From NCBI GenBank assembly GCA_046330955.1, contig JAXLRT010000018.1, positions 1 to 64,000 of the forward strand: a stretch of 64,000 nucleotides of DNA, written 5' to 3'. The notes under the pieces were generated by a model that ran no database searches, was not told the origin of the DNA, and worked only from the letters and a program-made list of their open reading frames with translations. Origin of the DNA: JADJPO01 sp046330955 (lineage in GTDB: Bacteria; Actinomycetota; Actinomycetes; Actinomycetales; Kineosporiaceae). Below, piece after piece: positions 16,196 to 25,261 of this stretch; position 1 is the stretch's first letter, and each line of letters opens with the position of its first letter. Position numbers and translations under genes: made by a program.

Positions 16196-17101
16196 TCACG
16201 ACGTCTCCCCTCGTCCGTCCTCCATGATCGCCGTTGGATCGCCGATTGCTCCGGCCGAGGCGGTGGAAACTGCGATCTGACGGTGATCATGGGCGGAAGG
16301 GCGGGGCGACCCCGGCCGCACCGGGTGGACCCGGACCCCGGTCGGGCCGGCCTCGACCTCAGCGCTCACCCCGTAGTGCTCGGCCAGCGCCTGCGCGGTC
16401 AGCACCTCGGCGGGGGCGCCGTCCGCGACCACCCGGCCGCCGGTCAGCAGCACCACCCGGTCGGCGTACTGCCCGGCCAGCACCAGGTCGTGCAGCGTGC
16501 TCAGCACGGTCAACCCCTCGTCGCGACGCAGTCCGTCGACCAACTCCAGCAGCTGCTGCGCATGGCCGAGATCGAGGGCAGCCGTGGGCTCGTCGAGCAG
16601 CAGCAACCGGGGACGCTGCGCCAGCGCCCGCGCCAGCACGGCGCGTTGCCGCTCCCCGCCCGACAGGGTGCGCAGCGTCCGGTCGGCCAGGTGGTCCAGA
16701 TCGAGCCGGGTCAACGCCCGGGCGACCGACTCGTGGTCGGCGCCGCGCGGCGAGGCCAGCAGCGCCCGATACGGCGTCCGGCCGAGCATCACGTACTCGC
16801 GCACCACCATCGACTCGGGGATCAGCGGCGTCTGCGGCGCGTAGGCGATCCGTTGCGCCCGCTCGCGGGCGGCCATCCGGCCCGCGTCGAGTCCGCCGAT
16901 CAGCACCTGCCCGCGGTAGGGCACCAACGAGGCCACCGCCCGCAACAGCGTCGACTTGCCGGCTCCGTTCGGGCCGACCACCGCCGACCAGCCGCCCTCG
17001 GTGACGGCGAGTTCCACCTCGTCGAGCACCGCCGTGCGGCCGAACGTCACCGACACCCCGCGCACCTCGAGCAGGACGCCGCCGGACGCCGCGCTGCTCA
17101 C
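16196..17101 (-). CDS. btuD: Corrinoid ABC transporter ATPase
   Basis: A 301-residue ATPase of the FecE/BtuD type that powers the BtuC permease. Walker A is GPNGAGKST (about residue 43), the Q-loop is YAPQTPLIPE, the signature LSGGERQRAV and Walker B LLLLDEPTAALD, and a His follows in STLHD. All catalytic residues are present. It starts at GTG 17101, 27 bp after the permease stop. The last 25 or so residues do not belong to the ATPase fold: they are encoded by a 70-bp palindromic repeat shared with the ahpC-ahpF gap, so the repeat has inserted at the 3' end and supplied a new stop. Confidence 0.92.
   Translation of the reverse strand: MSSAASGGVLLEVRGVSVTFGRTAVLDEVELAVTEGGWSAVVGPNGAGKSTLLRAVASLVPYRGQVLIGGLDAGRMAARERAQRIAYAPQTPLIPESMVVREYVMLGRTPYRALLASPRGADHESVARALTRLDLDHLADRTLRTLSGGERQRAVLARALAQRPRLLLLDEPTAALDLGHAQQLLELVDGLRRDEGLTVLSTLHDLVLAGQYADRVVLLTGGRVVADGAPAEVLTAQALAEHYGVSAEVEAGPTGVRVHPVRPGSPRPSAHDHRQIAVSTASAGAIGDPTAIMEDGRGETS
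16214..16286. repeat. Palindromic repeat family 2, copy within btuD 3' end
   Basis: About 70 bp, closely matching 43627-43695. It keeps GATCGC..CTCCGGC.GA..CGGTG and then AACTGCGATCTG.CGGTGATCA. The ends are inverted (TGATC..CCG...GATCGC against GCGATCTGACGGTGATCA), giving a hairpin. It lies inside the last codons of btuD, so it is transcribed and translated. Confidence 0.85.
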
Positions 17102-17128
17102 GCCGCCCTCACCGCGCTCATGACACGC

Positions 17129-18163
17129 TCACGACGAGCCGCCGCCGACCCGCAGCAACGCCGCGAAGAACGGCGCCCCGACGAACGCGGTGACCACACC
17201 GATGGGCAGTTCGGCCGGCGAGAGCACAGTGCGGGCCAGCAGGTCGGCGAGCACCAGGAACGCCCCGCCGGTCAGCAACGACAACGGCAACACGCTGCGG
17301 TAGGAGCTGCCGGCCAGCCGCCGCACGATGTGCGGCACCACCAGACCGACGAAGCCGATCAGGCCGCTGACCGCCACCGCGGACGCCGTCCCCAGCGAGG
17401 CGGCGAGCAGGACGACGAACCGCACCCGGCGCGGGTGCACGCCCAGGGTGATGGCCTCGTCGTCCCCGACCGACAGGACGTCGAGCGCGCGACCGGCGAA
17501 CAGCAGCACCAGCGTCGAGCCGACCATGTACGGCAGCACCAGGCGCACCTCGTCCCAGTGACCGGCGCCGAGCTGGCCCAGGATCCACGAGTACACCTGC
17601 CGCAGGCTCTCGGACTTGGCCTGCTGCACCAGGGTCTGGATCGCGGTCAGGAAGGCGGTGACCGCCACCCCCGCCAGCAACAATGTTGCGCTGCCGCCGC
17701 CGTGACGGGCGGCCACCGCGCCCAGGGCATACGACAACCCGACCCCGGTCAGCGCCCCGACGAACGCCGCCATCGGCAGCGTCGCGATCGGCCCGATCCC
17801 GCTGGGCGAGTAGGCGATCACCACCGTGGCGCCCAGCCCCGCACCCGCCGCCGCCCCCAACAGGTAGGGGTCGGCCAGCGGGTTGCGGAACACGCCCTGA
17901 TACGAAGCCCCGGCCACCGCGAGCATGCCGCCGACCATCGCGGCCAGCACCACCCGCGGCATGCGGATCTGCATCAGCAGGTTGAACTCGTTGTCGGGCA
18001 ACGGGTTACCGAGCCGCAGCCCGATCGAGTGCAGCAGAGACGAGACAATGCCGGACGGCGACAATGCGATGGCGCCCAGGCTGGTGCCGACCAACAGGGC
18101 GACGAGCAGCAGCGCCCCGGCGGCGGCCAGGGCCACCGGGCGGCGCTGCTGCATCAGGCCCAT
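17129..18163 (-). CDS. btuC: Corrinoid ABC transporter permease (FecCD family)
   Basis: A 344-residue integral membrane protein of the BtuC/FecCD family, about ten helices. Family signatures are RMPRVVLAAMVGGMLAVAGA, YQGVFRNPLADPYLLGAAAG and the coupling-helix region SGLIGFVGLVVPHIVRRLAG. Length and order are normal. It follows the binding-protein gene by 68 bp and precedes the ATPase by 27 bp. The sequence alone cannot separate B12 from siderophore permeases; the downstream cbiZ and upstream riboswitch make corrinoid the likely cargo. Confidence 0.93.
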   Translation of the reverse strand: MGLMQQRRPVALAAAGALLLVALLVGTSLGAIALSPSGIVSSLLHSIGLRLGNPLPDNEFNLLMQIRMPRVVLAAMVGGMLAVAGASYQGVFRNPLADPYLLGAAAGAGLGATVVIAYSPSGIGPIATLPMAAFVGALTGVGLSYALGAVAARHGGGSATLLLAGVAVTAFLTAIQTLVQQAKSESLRQVYSWILGQLGAGHWDEVRLVLPYMVGSTLVLLFAGRALDVLSVGDDEAITLGVHPRRVRFVVLLAASLGTASAVAVSGLIGFVGLVVPHIVRRLAGSSYRSVLPLSLLTGGAFLVLADLLARTVLSPAELPIGVVTAFVGAPFFAALLRVGGGSS

Positions 18164-18231
18164 CGGACCTCCGTCTCGATCGTTCCTCAGTTCTGGGTCA
18201 CGTCAACTGCTGCCGTCGGGTCACCTGCTGA

Positions 18232-19197
18232 TCACGCCAGTTTCTGCAGCTCGGCGGCCACGGCCTCGGTGAAGTCGGCGATCCGCGGACCCCAGCGCGA
18301 GGCGATGTCGTCGTCCGCGGCCAGCACGGCCCCCTTCGTCACCGCGGGCAGCGCGGCGAACCCGGGACGCTTGGCGAGCGACGCCGCGTTCTGCTGGCAA
18401 CACTTGGTGTCCGCCAACACGATCAGGTCCGGCGCGGCGGTGACCACGTACTCCGGCGACAGCTTCGGGTAACCACCCGAGGCGGCGGCGTCCTTGGCTG
18501 CGTCCGCGATGTTGGTCAGGCCCAGTTGCGCGTACACCGTGCCGATGAACGTGGTGCTGGTGACGCTGTAGAAGGTCTGATCGAGCTCGTGGTAGACCTT
18601 CTTGCCCTTGGCCGAGGCGGGCACCGAGGCGATGGCCTTGGCGATGCGGTCCTTGGTGGTGGTCACGACCTTCTCGGCGTCGTCCGCGTGACCGGTGACC
18701 TTGCCCAGGGTGCGCATCTGTTCGTAGGCATCGTCCAGGTTCTTCGGAGCGGGCAGCACCAGCACGGGGATCTTCAGCTTGGTCAGCGAGGCGACCAGAC
18801 CGTTGGCGTCGTTGCTGACCACGACCAGGTCGGGCGTGTAGCCGGCGACCGCCTCGGCGTTCGGCTGGAACGCCGACAGCTTGGTCTTGGGCGCCTGCGC
18901 CGGGTAGTTCGAGTTGTCGTCGACGGCCTCGACCTGGGGGCCGGCGCCGATGGCGAACAGGGTTTCGGTGGCGCTGGGACCCATGACCACGATCTGCTCG
19001 GGGGCGGCCTGCAGGGTGACCGGTCCGTTGGCGCCGGTGACCGTCACCGGGAAGGCCGCCGAGGCGCTGGACGACGCGCTGGCCGACGGCGCCTCCGCAG
19101 CGCCGGTCGAGGTGGTGCCCACACAACCGGCCAGAGCCAGCACTGCGGGGGCGATGAGAGCGAGGCCGAGCCGGCTCCGCCGAGAACTGGGACGCAT
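18232..19197 (-). CDS. btuF: Corrinoid-binding lipoprotein of the ABC importer
   Basis: A 321-residue binding protein. The N-terminus is a lipoprotein signal with lipobox LALAGC (Cys about 25) after LGLALIAPAVL. A Ser/Ala linker leads into the two-lobed class III fold: QIVVMGPSATETLFAIGAGP in lobe 1, then VVSNDANGLVASLTKL and APDLIVLADTKCCQQNAASL in lobe 2. It is anchored to the outer face of the membrane and passes ligand to BtuC. First gene of the operon, it is preceded by a 324-bp leader holding a cobalamin riboswitch, which fixes the likely ligand class. Confidence 0.92.
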   Translation of the reverse strand: MRPSSRRSRLGLALIAPAVLALAGCVGTTSTGAAEAPSASASSSASAAFPVTVTGANGPVTLQAAPEQIVVMGPSATETLFAIGAGPQVEAVDDNSNYPAQAPKTKLSAFQPNAEAVAGYTPDLVVVSNDANGLVASLTKLKIPVLVLPAPKNLDDAYEQMRTLGKVTGHADDAEKVVTTTKDRIAKAIASVPASAKGKKVYHELDQTFYSVTSTTFIGTVYAQLGLTNIADAAKDAAASGGYPKLSPEYVVTAAPDLIVLADTKCCQQNAASLAKRPGFAALPAVTKGAVLAADDDIASRWGPRIADFTEAVAAELQKLA

Positions 19198-19261
19198 GGA
19201 GATCTCCGTCTATCTGGGGCGGGGACGCACTCGGGTCCCTCGCCCGACGCGCGACCCATCA

Positions 19262-19450
19262 CCTCGGGGTCGAGGACGTCGACACAGGGCAGGCGACCTG
19301 GCTCGCCGTCCGGACGACGCGGGTCGCGTCACACGAGCGGCTCACAGTTGCGGGACAGCGCCGGAATCACACCGGCTTCGCTGCGGCTGTGCCGCCGGGG
19401 TCCGGGTGCACAGCGCACGGCGAACTCCGACATCAGCGAGGCTACCAGCG
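19262..19450 (-). promoter_or_regulatory. Cobalamin riboswitch controlling btuFCD-cbiZ
   Basis: Read on the minus strand, the leader contains the B12-riboswitch core GAAGCCGGTGTGATTCCGGC followed by GCTGTCCCGCAACTGTGA (the B12 box, about 19344-19375). It ends with the conserved 3' segment GCCAGGTCGCCTGCC (about 19286-19300). An upstream GGTAGCC..GCTG element near 19434-19446 fits the 5' side. A hairpin CCTCG-ACCC-CGAGG (19262-19275) lies between the aptamer and the btuF start and may form the expression platform. When cobalamin is plentiful the operon should be shut off. Boundaries are approximate. Confidence 0.92.
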
Positions 19451-19519
19451 CGAACGCCCTGCGGTAGGGCCGTCGGCGTGCGGCAACCCACATCGTCCGG
19501 CGGGTCGCCGAAGGGGTCC

Positions 19520-19921
19520 TCAGCCGGGCAGGAACGACAGCCGTACCCGCCGGATGGCGTTGTCGACGTTCGGGTCGATCAGCACGATGCTCTGCCACGT
19601 GCCCAGCGCCGGCGCTCCGTCGTCCACCGGCACGCTCAGCGAGGGCGCCACGAAGGCGGGCATCACGTGATCACCCCCGTGGCCGATGGAGCCGTGGCGG
19701 TGGCGGTAGATGTCCTGGCGGGGCAGCATCCGGCCCAGGGCCTCGGCCAGGTCGGACTCACTACCCGACCCGGTCTCGATCAACGCCAGCCCGGCGGTGG
19801 CGTGCGGCACGAAGACGTGCACCAGGCCGTCACCGCGCCCCCGGCAGAACGTGGTGACCTCGTCGGTCAGGTCGGTGACCAGTCGTCGTCCGGTGCTGAT
19901 CCGTAACTCGGCACGCTCCAC
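19520..19921 (-). CDS. YjbQ/UPF0047 family protein
   Basis: A 133-residue single-domain protein of the UPF0047 (YjbQ) family, annotated elsewhere as secondary thiamine-phosphate synthase enzyme because some members complement thiE mutants weakly. The family metal-site motifs are seen as HVFVPHATAGLALIETGSG, YRHRHGSIGHGGDHVMPAF and LGTWQSIVLIDPN. The length is typical. It reads toward the corrinoid operon but lies upstream of the riboswitch, so it is not under its control. The physiological function is unsettled. Confidence 0.9.
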   Translation of the reverse strand: MERAELRISTGRRLVTDLTDEVTTFCRGRGDGLVHVFVPHATAGLALIETGSGSESDLAEALGRMLPRQDIYRHRHGSIGHGGDHVMPAFVAPSLSVPVDDGAPALGTWQSIVLIDPNVDNAIRRVRLSFLPG

Positions 19922-20022
19922 GTACCCAGGCTACGGGGTTTGTCCACAGGTCAGGCCGAGCCGGACATTTGTCACTCATCGGCTCATAGACTGGCAGCCT
20001 TTCGGACGCCCGGGGGTGAGCG

Positions 20023-23000
20023 GTGCCAACCTGCCAGGTCACCCTGTGGGACCCGGCAACCCGACGCGTGCTGGCTCACGTCGAACTCGACGCCGCTCCG
20101 GCGAGCCCGATCGCCGACCTGCTGCAGGCGCTGCCGCCGGACGCGGGACACCGACCGGCAGTGCCCACGTGGTTCGTCGGCGAGGTCCCGCTCGACCCCC
20201 GGACGACGTTCGCCGAGTCCCCGATCACCCCGGGTTGCCACCTGTCCCGCGGGGCGCCGGGACCACGGCCTGCACACGAGCGAGCCGGCGCGGTCGGCAC
20301 GCTGCGCGCCGTCCGGGGACCGGCCGCGGGCGCGACGTTTCGGCTGCGACCGGGTGAGTACACCGTGGGTCACCCCGGCCAGGCGCAGCTGGGACTGGCG
20401 GGCGATCCCGAGGCCGGCCGGCAGCGTCCGGTGCAGGTGTCGGTGGGCACGACAGGTGATCTGGTGGTCGCACCGGGCGGTCCGGACGAGCGGCGCCCCG
20501 CGCCCGGCGAGGAGCTGCTGGTCGGCGCCACCACCCTGACCTGGTCGCCACGGCGCGAGGGACGCCGAGCCACCCGACGCGAGGACGGCCGGCTCTACTT
20601 CGACCGCTCGTTCGCGCCGACGCCCCGCCTCGCGCCGCTGACCGTCCGGCTGCCGGCCGCCGAGCAGCACGTCCGGGCGGTCTGGGCGACGGTGATGACG
20701 TTCGCGCTGCCCATGCTGGCGGCCGGCGCGCTGGCGCTGCTGATGCACCAGGTGTTCTTCCTGCTGATGGCGGTGCTCGGGCCGATCGGCGGGGTGGGCC
20801 ACCTGCTGCTGGAACGTCGCCAACGCCAGGCTCGCGAGGCCGACCTCGCCGCCCGGCGGGCCGAGGCGGCGCGGCAGATCACCGACCACGTCACCCGCGA
20901 GGCCGAGCTGCGTCGGCGCGTCGCGCCGGGGCTGGGCGAGGTGCTGGACCTCGCCGACGGCACCACAGAGGGCCTGTGGCCCCGGACGGTCGAGTCCGCC
21001 GATGCGCTGCTGCTGCGGGTGGGCACCGCCGATCAGCCCGCCGAGATCCAGCTGGACGGCGAGGCGTGGCCGTTGCTGCCCGAGCCGATCGTGCCCGACG
21101 CGCCGGTCACCATCGATCTGCGGACGGCGGGCGTGCTGAGCCTGGTCGGGGCGCCGGCGCCGACGGCCGCGATGGCCCGATGGCTCCTGCTGCAACTGGC
21201 CACGCTGCGCTCGCCGGAGGACCTGCAGCTGGTACTGATCACCGCGGACGACGGCGCCGCGTGGGAGTGGGTGCGCTGGCTACCGCACCTGACCGGCGGG
21301 GACGACGGTGAGCCGCTGCGCGTGGGCACCACCGCCGACACCCGGCTGCGGCGGGCGGCGGAACTGCGCGAGCTGGTCGAGCAACGGCGACGCCTACGGG
21401 ACGGCACGGCGTCCGGTGGGGTCGCGTCCGGCGGGGTCGCGTTCGCGGATGTCGTGGTGGTGCTGATCGGGGCGCTCACCCTGCGCGAACTCAGCGGCAT
21501 GAAGGAGGTGCTGCGCGACGGACCCGGCGTGGGCGTCTACACCCTCTGCACGGACGTCGGCTCGCTGCACGAGGCTCGGGCGCAGTGCCGGCTCGAGGCG
21601 ACCACCGCCATCCCCGGGCTGGCCGGGGGACGGGTGGCACCGCCCCGGGTGAGCGTCACCCGGGACCGCAGCGACGCGCCGATCAGCGCACTGGCGGAGG
21701 GGTGCACGCCGCTACAGGCCGAGCAGGTGGCGCGGGCACTGTGTCCGCTGCGCGACCGGCTGATGCTGGCCACCGCGGGACGCAGCATGCCGTTCCCGGT
21801 GCGGTTCACCGAGCTGGTCGACCTGCCGGCGATCACCGCTGGTCAGGTGGCGGCGCTGTGGCGCACCGAGTCCGGGCCGACAACGCGGATTCCGCTGGGC
21901 GCGGACGCCGAGGGCGTGGTGCACGTCGACCTCGCGCGCCAGGGGCCGCACACGATGCTGGGTGGGGCCACCGGGGCGGGCAAGAGCATTCTGCTGCAGA
22001 CGTTCGTGACCTCGTTGCTGCTGGCCAATGCACCCGACGAGCTGAACCTGGTGCTGGTTGACTTCAAGGGAGGCAGCGCGTTCCTGCCGTTCGAGCGGTG
22101 CCCGCACGTGGTGTCGCTGATCCGGTCGACCGGGCGCACCGCGGCCGACGTCTTCGACCAGGCGGCGGCGCGCCGAGTGCTGGCCTCGGTGCGCACCGAA
22201 GTCGCTCGGCGCGAGGCGATCCTGGCCCCGTTCGGTGGTGAGATCGATGCCTATTGGACGGCGCGGCGCGCGGCGGGCGGGTCGTCTGCGGCTGAGGCGG
22301 CTGGGTCGGTGCTGCCGGCACTACCTCGGTTGGTGTTGGTGTTCGACGAGTTCGCCCGGGTACTCGAGGTGGACGGCGACTTCCTCAAGGAGTTGGTGAA
22401 CGTCGCCGCGAAGGGGCGTTCACTGGGGATGCACCTGGTGCTGGCCACCCAGTCGTTGCAGGGCAAGCTGTCGCCGGAGCTCAAGAACAACATCACGTTG
22501 CGGATCTCGTTGCGCCAGAACGAGCCCGCCGACAGCATCGAGGTGCTGGACTCGCCCGAGGCGGCGAGCATCCCGGGGCGGTTGCGAGGGCGGGGGCTGA
22601 TCTTGTGCACCTCGGACGAGGTTCGGCTGCCGCGCGCGTTCCAGTCCGGCTATCTCGGGGGATCGGCTCGCGATCACGGTCCGGCACCGGTGAGCGTGCG
22701 CCAGGTGGCCTGGTCGGCGGTCGGATTGCCGCGGGCCGAGGTGGTCGAGCCGACCTCTGGGCCAACGGATCAGGACGTGGTGATCGCCGCGATCGAAGCT
22801 GCGGCGCAGGGGTTCACGGCTCCGTTCCGCCCGGTGCTGCCGCCGTTGGCCGATCGGATCGGGCTGACCGGGCTCGGCTCGTCTACGCGTGCGGATGCCA
22901 TGGTGCTGCCGTTCGGGGTGGTCGACGAGCCGGAACGCCAACGCCAGCCACTCGCCGTCCTCGATCTGGGCGGTACGGACCGGGTGATGGTGTCGGGTGG

Positions 23001-24384
23001 TTCGCAGACCGGCCGGACGACGTTCGCCCGCACCCTGATCACGGCGCTGGCGCAACGGTTTCGGCCGGACCAGGTGCACCTGTACGTCATCGAGCGGGTG
23101 CCGTCGGGGCTGGCGGCGTATGCCGGGCTGCCGCACTGCGGCGGGGTGATCTCGGCCGCCGAGCCGGATCGGGTGCGCCGGCTGGTGCAGTGGCTGTCGG
23201 GTGAGGTGGAGCGGCGGCGCTGGGTTCGCCTGTCCGACAACGGAACCGGGGCAGTGGTGGGGCCGGCCATTGTGGTGGTGATCGACGGCTGGGAGGTGTT
23301 CGAGAACCGGGCCGACCCGGCGTTCGTCGAGACCAGCCTGCTGACCACGCTGCGCGAGGTGATCGCGGTCGGGGTGACGGTGGGGGTGCACGTCGTGGCC
23401 ATCGGCGGGCCATCGTTGGCGACCGGCAAGGTGGCCGAGCAATATCAGCGGCGCCTGGTGCTGCCGTTCTCGCGGGAGGAGGATCGCCGGGCGTGCGTGG
23501 CGTCCGGGACGACGCTGCCGCCGGTGCTGCCGGGCCGAGCCGTGGACGCCGCGACCGGGCATCACGTGCAGCTGTGCCTGCCGGGGGTGTCGGCCGAGGA
23601 CCTGGTGTCCCAGGTGGCGGCGGCGACGTGGTCGATCGGCGCGGTCGGCTCCTCGGTGACGCTGATCCCGGCGCTGCCCGCGCGCGTCGCGCTGACCGAA
23701 GTGAAGCCGGACGCCGACGGCCCCGAGGACGTCGTGGTCGTGGGCGTCGGCGGGCCGGCGGTGGAGCCGGTGGCGGTGCAGCTGTTCGACGACGGACCGC
23801 ACCTGATGCTGATCTCCGGGCCGCCCAGGTCGGGGCGGTCGACCGCGCTGCGGACCGTGCTCGACGGCCTGACGGCGACTGGGGTACCGGTCCTGCTGGT
23901 CGCGTCGCCGCGGTCCCCGTTGGCGGGCGTGGCGGCGTCCGGGCTGGTCGAGGTGACGCGCGGGCCGGCCCTGGACGATGCCGCCCTGCGCGCGGCGGCC
24001 GAGCGGCTGGGGACGCGGTATGCGGTGCTGGTGGACGACGTCCACCAGCTGTCGGTGAAGCCCACCGCGCAAGGCTTCGAGGAGCTGCCCAGCCTGCTGG
24101 AGGAGATCGCGGACGACGCGCTGGGGCGGCGCTGCCTGGTCATGGCCGGCGACGGGTTGACCGTGCTCAACCGTCGACGGCGAGGTGTGACGCCGCTGGT
24201 GGAGCGGGCGATCGAGTCCGGCCACCGGCTGCTGCTCACCCCCACCCGATTGCAGGATGCCCGCGAGCACGGCATCTCGCTGGAGGCCGACCAGCTGTTC
24301 GCCGCTCCGCCCGGACGCGGGTATCTCGCCTCGGGACGCACCGCCACCCTGATCCAGGTCGCGCAGCCGCCCGCGGACTGCTGA
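20023..24384 (+). CDS. EssC-like type VII secretion motor with three FtsK/SpoIIIE ATPase domains
   Basis: A 1453-residue protein starting at GTG 20023 behind GGGGGTGAGC. The N-terminal 200 residues form two small beta-rich modules, the second FHA-like (GPAAGATFRLRPGEYTVGHP). Two membrane helices at about 220-265 follow (AVWATVMTFALPMLAAGALA, then VFFLLMAVLGPIGGVGHLLL). Three ATPase domains come next. Domain 1 is canonical, with Walker A GGATGAGKS (about 647) and Walker B LVLVFDE (about 769). Domains 2 and 3 carry Arg for the Walker A Lys (SQTGRTT at about 992, PRSGRST at about 1265). The size and FHA-TM-ATPase order match EssC rather than mycobacterial EccC. It should drive export of the WXG100 and RHS proteins encoded opposite; no other core secretion component is in the window. 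Confidence 0.88.
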   Translation: MPTCQVTLWDPATRRVLAHVELDAAPASPIADLLQALPPDAGHRPAVPTWFVGEVPLDPRTTFAESPITPGCHLSRGAPGPRPAHERAGAVGTLRAVRGPAAGATFRLRPGEYTVGHPGQAQLGLAGDPEAGRQRPVQVSVGTTGDLVVAPGGPDERRPAPGEELLVGATTLTWSPRREGRRATRREDGRLYFDRSFAPTPRLAPLTVRLPAAEQHVRAVWATVMTFALPMLAAGALALLMHQVFFLLMAVLGPIGGVGHLLLERRQRQAREADLAARRAEAARQITDHVTREAELRRRVAPGLGEVLDLADGTTEGLWPRTVESADALLLRVGTADQPAEIQLDGEAWPLLPEPIVPDAPVTIDLRTAGVLSLVGAPAPTAAMARWLLLQLATLRSPEDLQLVLITADDGAAWEWVRWLPHLTGGDDGEPLRVGTTADTRLRRAAELRELVEQRRRLRDGTASGGVASGGVAFADVVVVLIGALTLRELSGMKEVLRDGPGVGVYTLCTDVGSLHEARAQCRLEATTAIPGLAGGRVAPPRVSVTRDRSDAPISALAEGCTPLQAEQVARALCPLRDRLMLATAGRSMPFPVRFTELVDLPAITAGQVAALWRTESGPTTRIPLGADAEGVVHVDLARQGPHTMLGGATGAGKSILLQTFVTSLLLANAPDELNLVLVDFKGGSAFLPFERCPHVVSLIRSTGRTAADVFDQAAARRVLASVRTEVARREAILAPFGGEIDAYWTARRAAGGSSAAEAAGSVLPALPRLVLVFDEFARVLEVDGDFLKELVNVAAKGRSLGMHLVLATQSLQGKLSPELKNNITLRISLRQNEPADSIEVLDSPEAASIPGRLRGRGLILCTSDEVRLPRAFQSGYLGGSARDHGPAPVSVRQVAWSAVGLPRAEVVEPTSGPTDQDVVIAAIEAAAQGFTAPFRPVLPPLADRIGLTGLGSSTRADAMVLPFGVVDEPERQRQPLAVLDLGGTDRVMVSGGSQTGRTTFARTLITALAQRFRPDQVHLYVIERVPSGLAAYAGLPHCGGVISAAEPDRVRRLVQWLSGEVERRRWVRLSDNGTGAVVGPAIVVVIDGWEVFENRADPAFVETSLLTTLREVIAVGVTVGVHVVAIGGPSLATGKVAEQYQRRLVLPFSREEDRRACVASGTTLPPVLPGRAVDAATGHHVQLCLPGVSAEDLVSQVAAATWSIGAVGSSVTLIPALPARVALTEVKPDADGPEDVVVVGVGGPAVEPVAVQLFDDGPHLMLISGPPRSGRSTALRTVLDGLTATGVPVLLVASPRSPLAGVAASGLVEVTRGPALDDAALRAAAERLGTRYAVLVDDVHQLSVKPTAQGFEELPSLLEEIADDALGRRCLVMAGDGLTVLNRRRRGVTPLVERAIESGHRLLLTPTRLQDAREHGISLEADQLFAAPPGRGYLASGRTATLIQVAQPPADC

Positions 24385-24497
24385 CCCCTGGTCGGGGTGG
24401 GGCCGGCTGTTGGACATGCCGGCGGTTGGGTCGGCCGGTCCCGCTGCCGATGATCAGGACGAGGGGCTCGGCGACGGCTCCCGACCGGGAGGCGATC

Positions 24498-25106
24498 ATG
24501 GCGAGGACGAGCCGGGCGGCCGGCGTCCAGGGGCAGCTGCTGGCCGGGCTGAGCGGCGTGGTGCTGGCAACAGGCCTGGCTGCGGTGTCTCTGGCCGGCC
24601 TCGGGCAGGCTGACCGGGCTGCAGCGGATTCGGTCGCGCGGCGGCCCCAGGCGTCACGCGCTGCGCCGGCAACGCCTCAGCCTTCCCGGTCGACTCGGGC
24701 GCCGGCCACCCCCCTGCGCATGTCGCCCTCCCCTTATCAGCTCGCAGCCCTGTCCGTGGACGGCCGCCACGTGGACATCCCCGATCCGCGGCTGTGGGGC
24801 ATGGAGTTCGACGGGCCGTTCCTGATGGTCGATGACGGCGTCAACGCGAACAGCTTCGTCGAGGTGACCACCCGCGGGAATCGCTCGTTCTACCGTGCCG
24901 GCGGCTCGACCTTGGTCGGCCTGGTGGGACCACCCGACGAGGTCACCGCCGGGCTGCTCCAGCTCTGCGGGTCGACATCAGGGATCTCCGTCACCATCGG
25001 ACCAGACGACCTGGTGCACATGGCGGGGAATGACGTGGTCGCCACCTGGCAGCTCCTGCCCTACGACCGCCTCGACCGCGCCGCGACCGATCTCCGCGAC
25101 CACTGA
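24498..25106 (+). CDS. Unknown secreted or membrane-anchored protein
   Basis: ATG 24498 is preceded by GGGAGG at six bases. The 202-residue product has a single hydrophobic segment (LLAGLSGVVLATGLAAVSLA, about residues 15-34), a Pro/Thr/Ser-rich linker, then a compact domain of about 125 residues that includes DIPDPRLWGMEFDGPFLMVD and LCGSTSGISVTIGPDDLVHM. No family is recognised. It follows the EssC-like gene by 113 bp in the same direction, so it may be an accessory part or substrate of that secretion system. Location outside the membrane is inferred from the N-terminus. Confidence 0.65.
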   Translation: MARTSRAAGVQGQLLAGLSGVVLATGLAAVSLAGLGQADRAAADSVARRPQASRAAPATPQPSRSTRAPATPLRMSPSPYQLAALSVDGRHVDIPDPRLWGMEFDGPFLMVDDGVNANSFVEVTTRGNRSFYRAGGSTLVGLVGPPDEVTAGLLQLCGSTSGISVTIGPDDLVHMAGNDVVATWQLLPYDRLDRAATDLRDH

Positions 25107-25135
25107 GCGCGCCTCGCCTCGCTCAGCCCCCGCCC

Positions 25136-25188
25136 AAAGCCCCGAATCGGCTGTCATTCCCCCGCCATAGCAACCATTTCGGGGCTTT
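25136..25188. terminator. Bidirectional terminator
   Basis: The arms AAAGCCCCGAA (25136-25146) and TTCGGGGCTTT (25178-25188) are perfect complements around a 31-nt loop. A-rich and T-rich ends suit termination from both sides. It sits between the convergent secretion gene (ending 25106) and immunity gene (ending 25262). A GATCATGATGTTG string just after it resembles the end of repeat family 3. Confidence 0.7.
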
Positions 25189-25261
25189 GATCATGATGTT
25201 GTCCCATCAGGAGCCCACTGCCATCAACCAACACTCGGATCATCGGCGCTCGATCAGCTGA

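Noticed and set aside
22420..24417. 665-codon open frame antisense to the EssC-like gene
   Set aside because: It has low-complexity Arg/His/Gln composition, no domain and no RBS. The plus-strand gene has clear ATPase motifs over the same bases.
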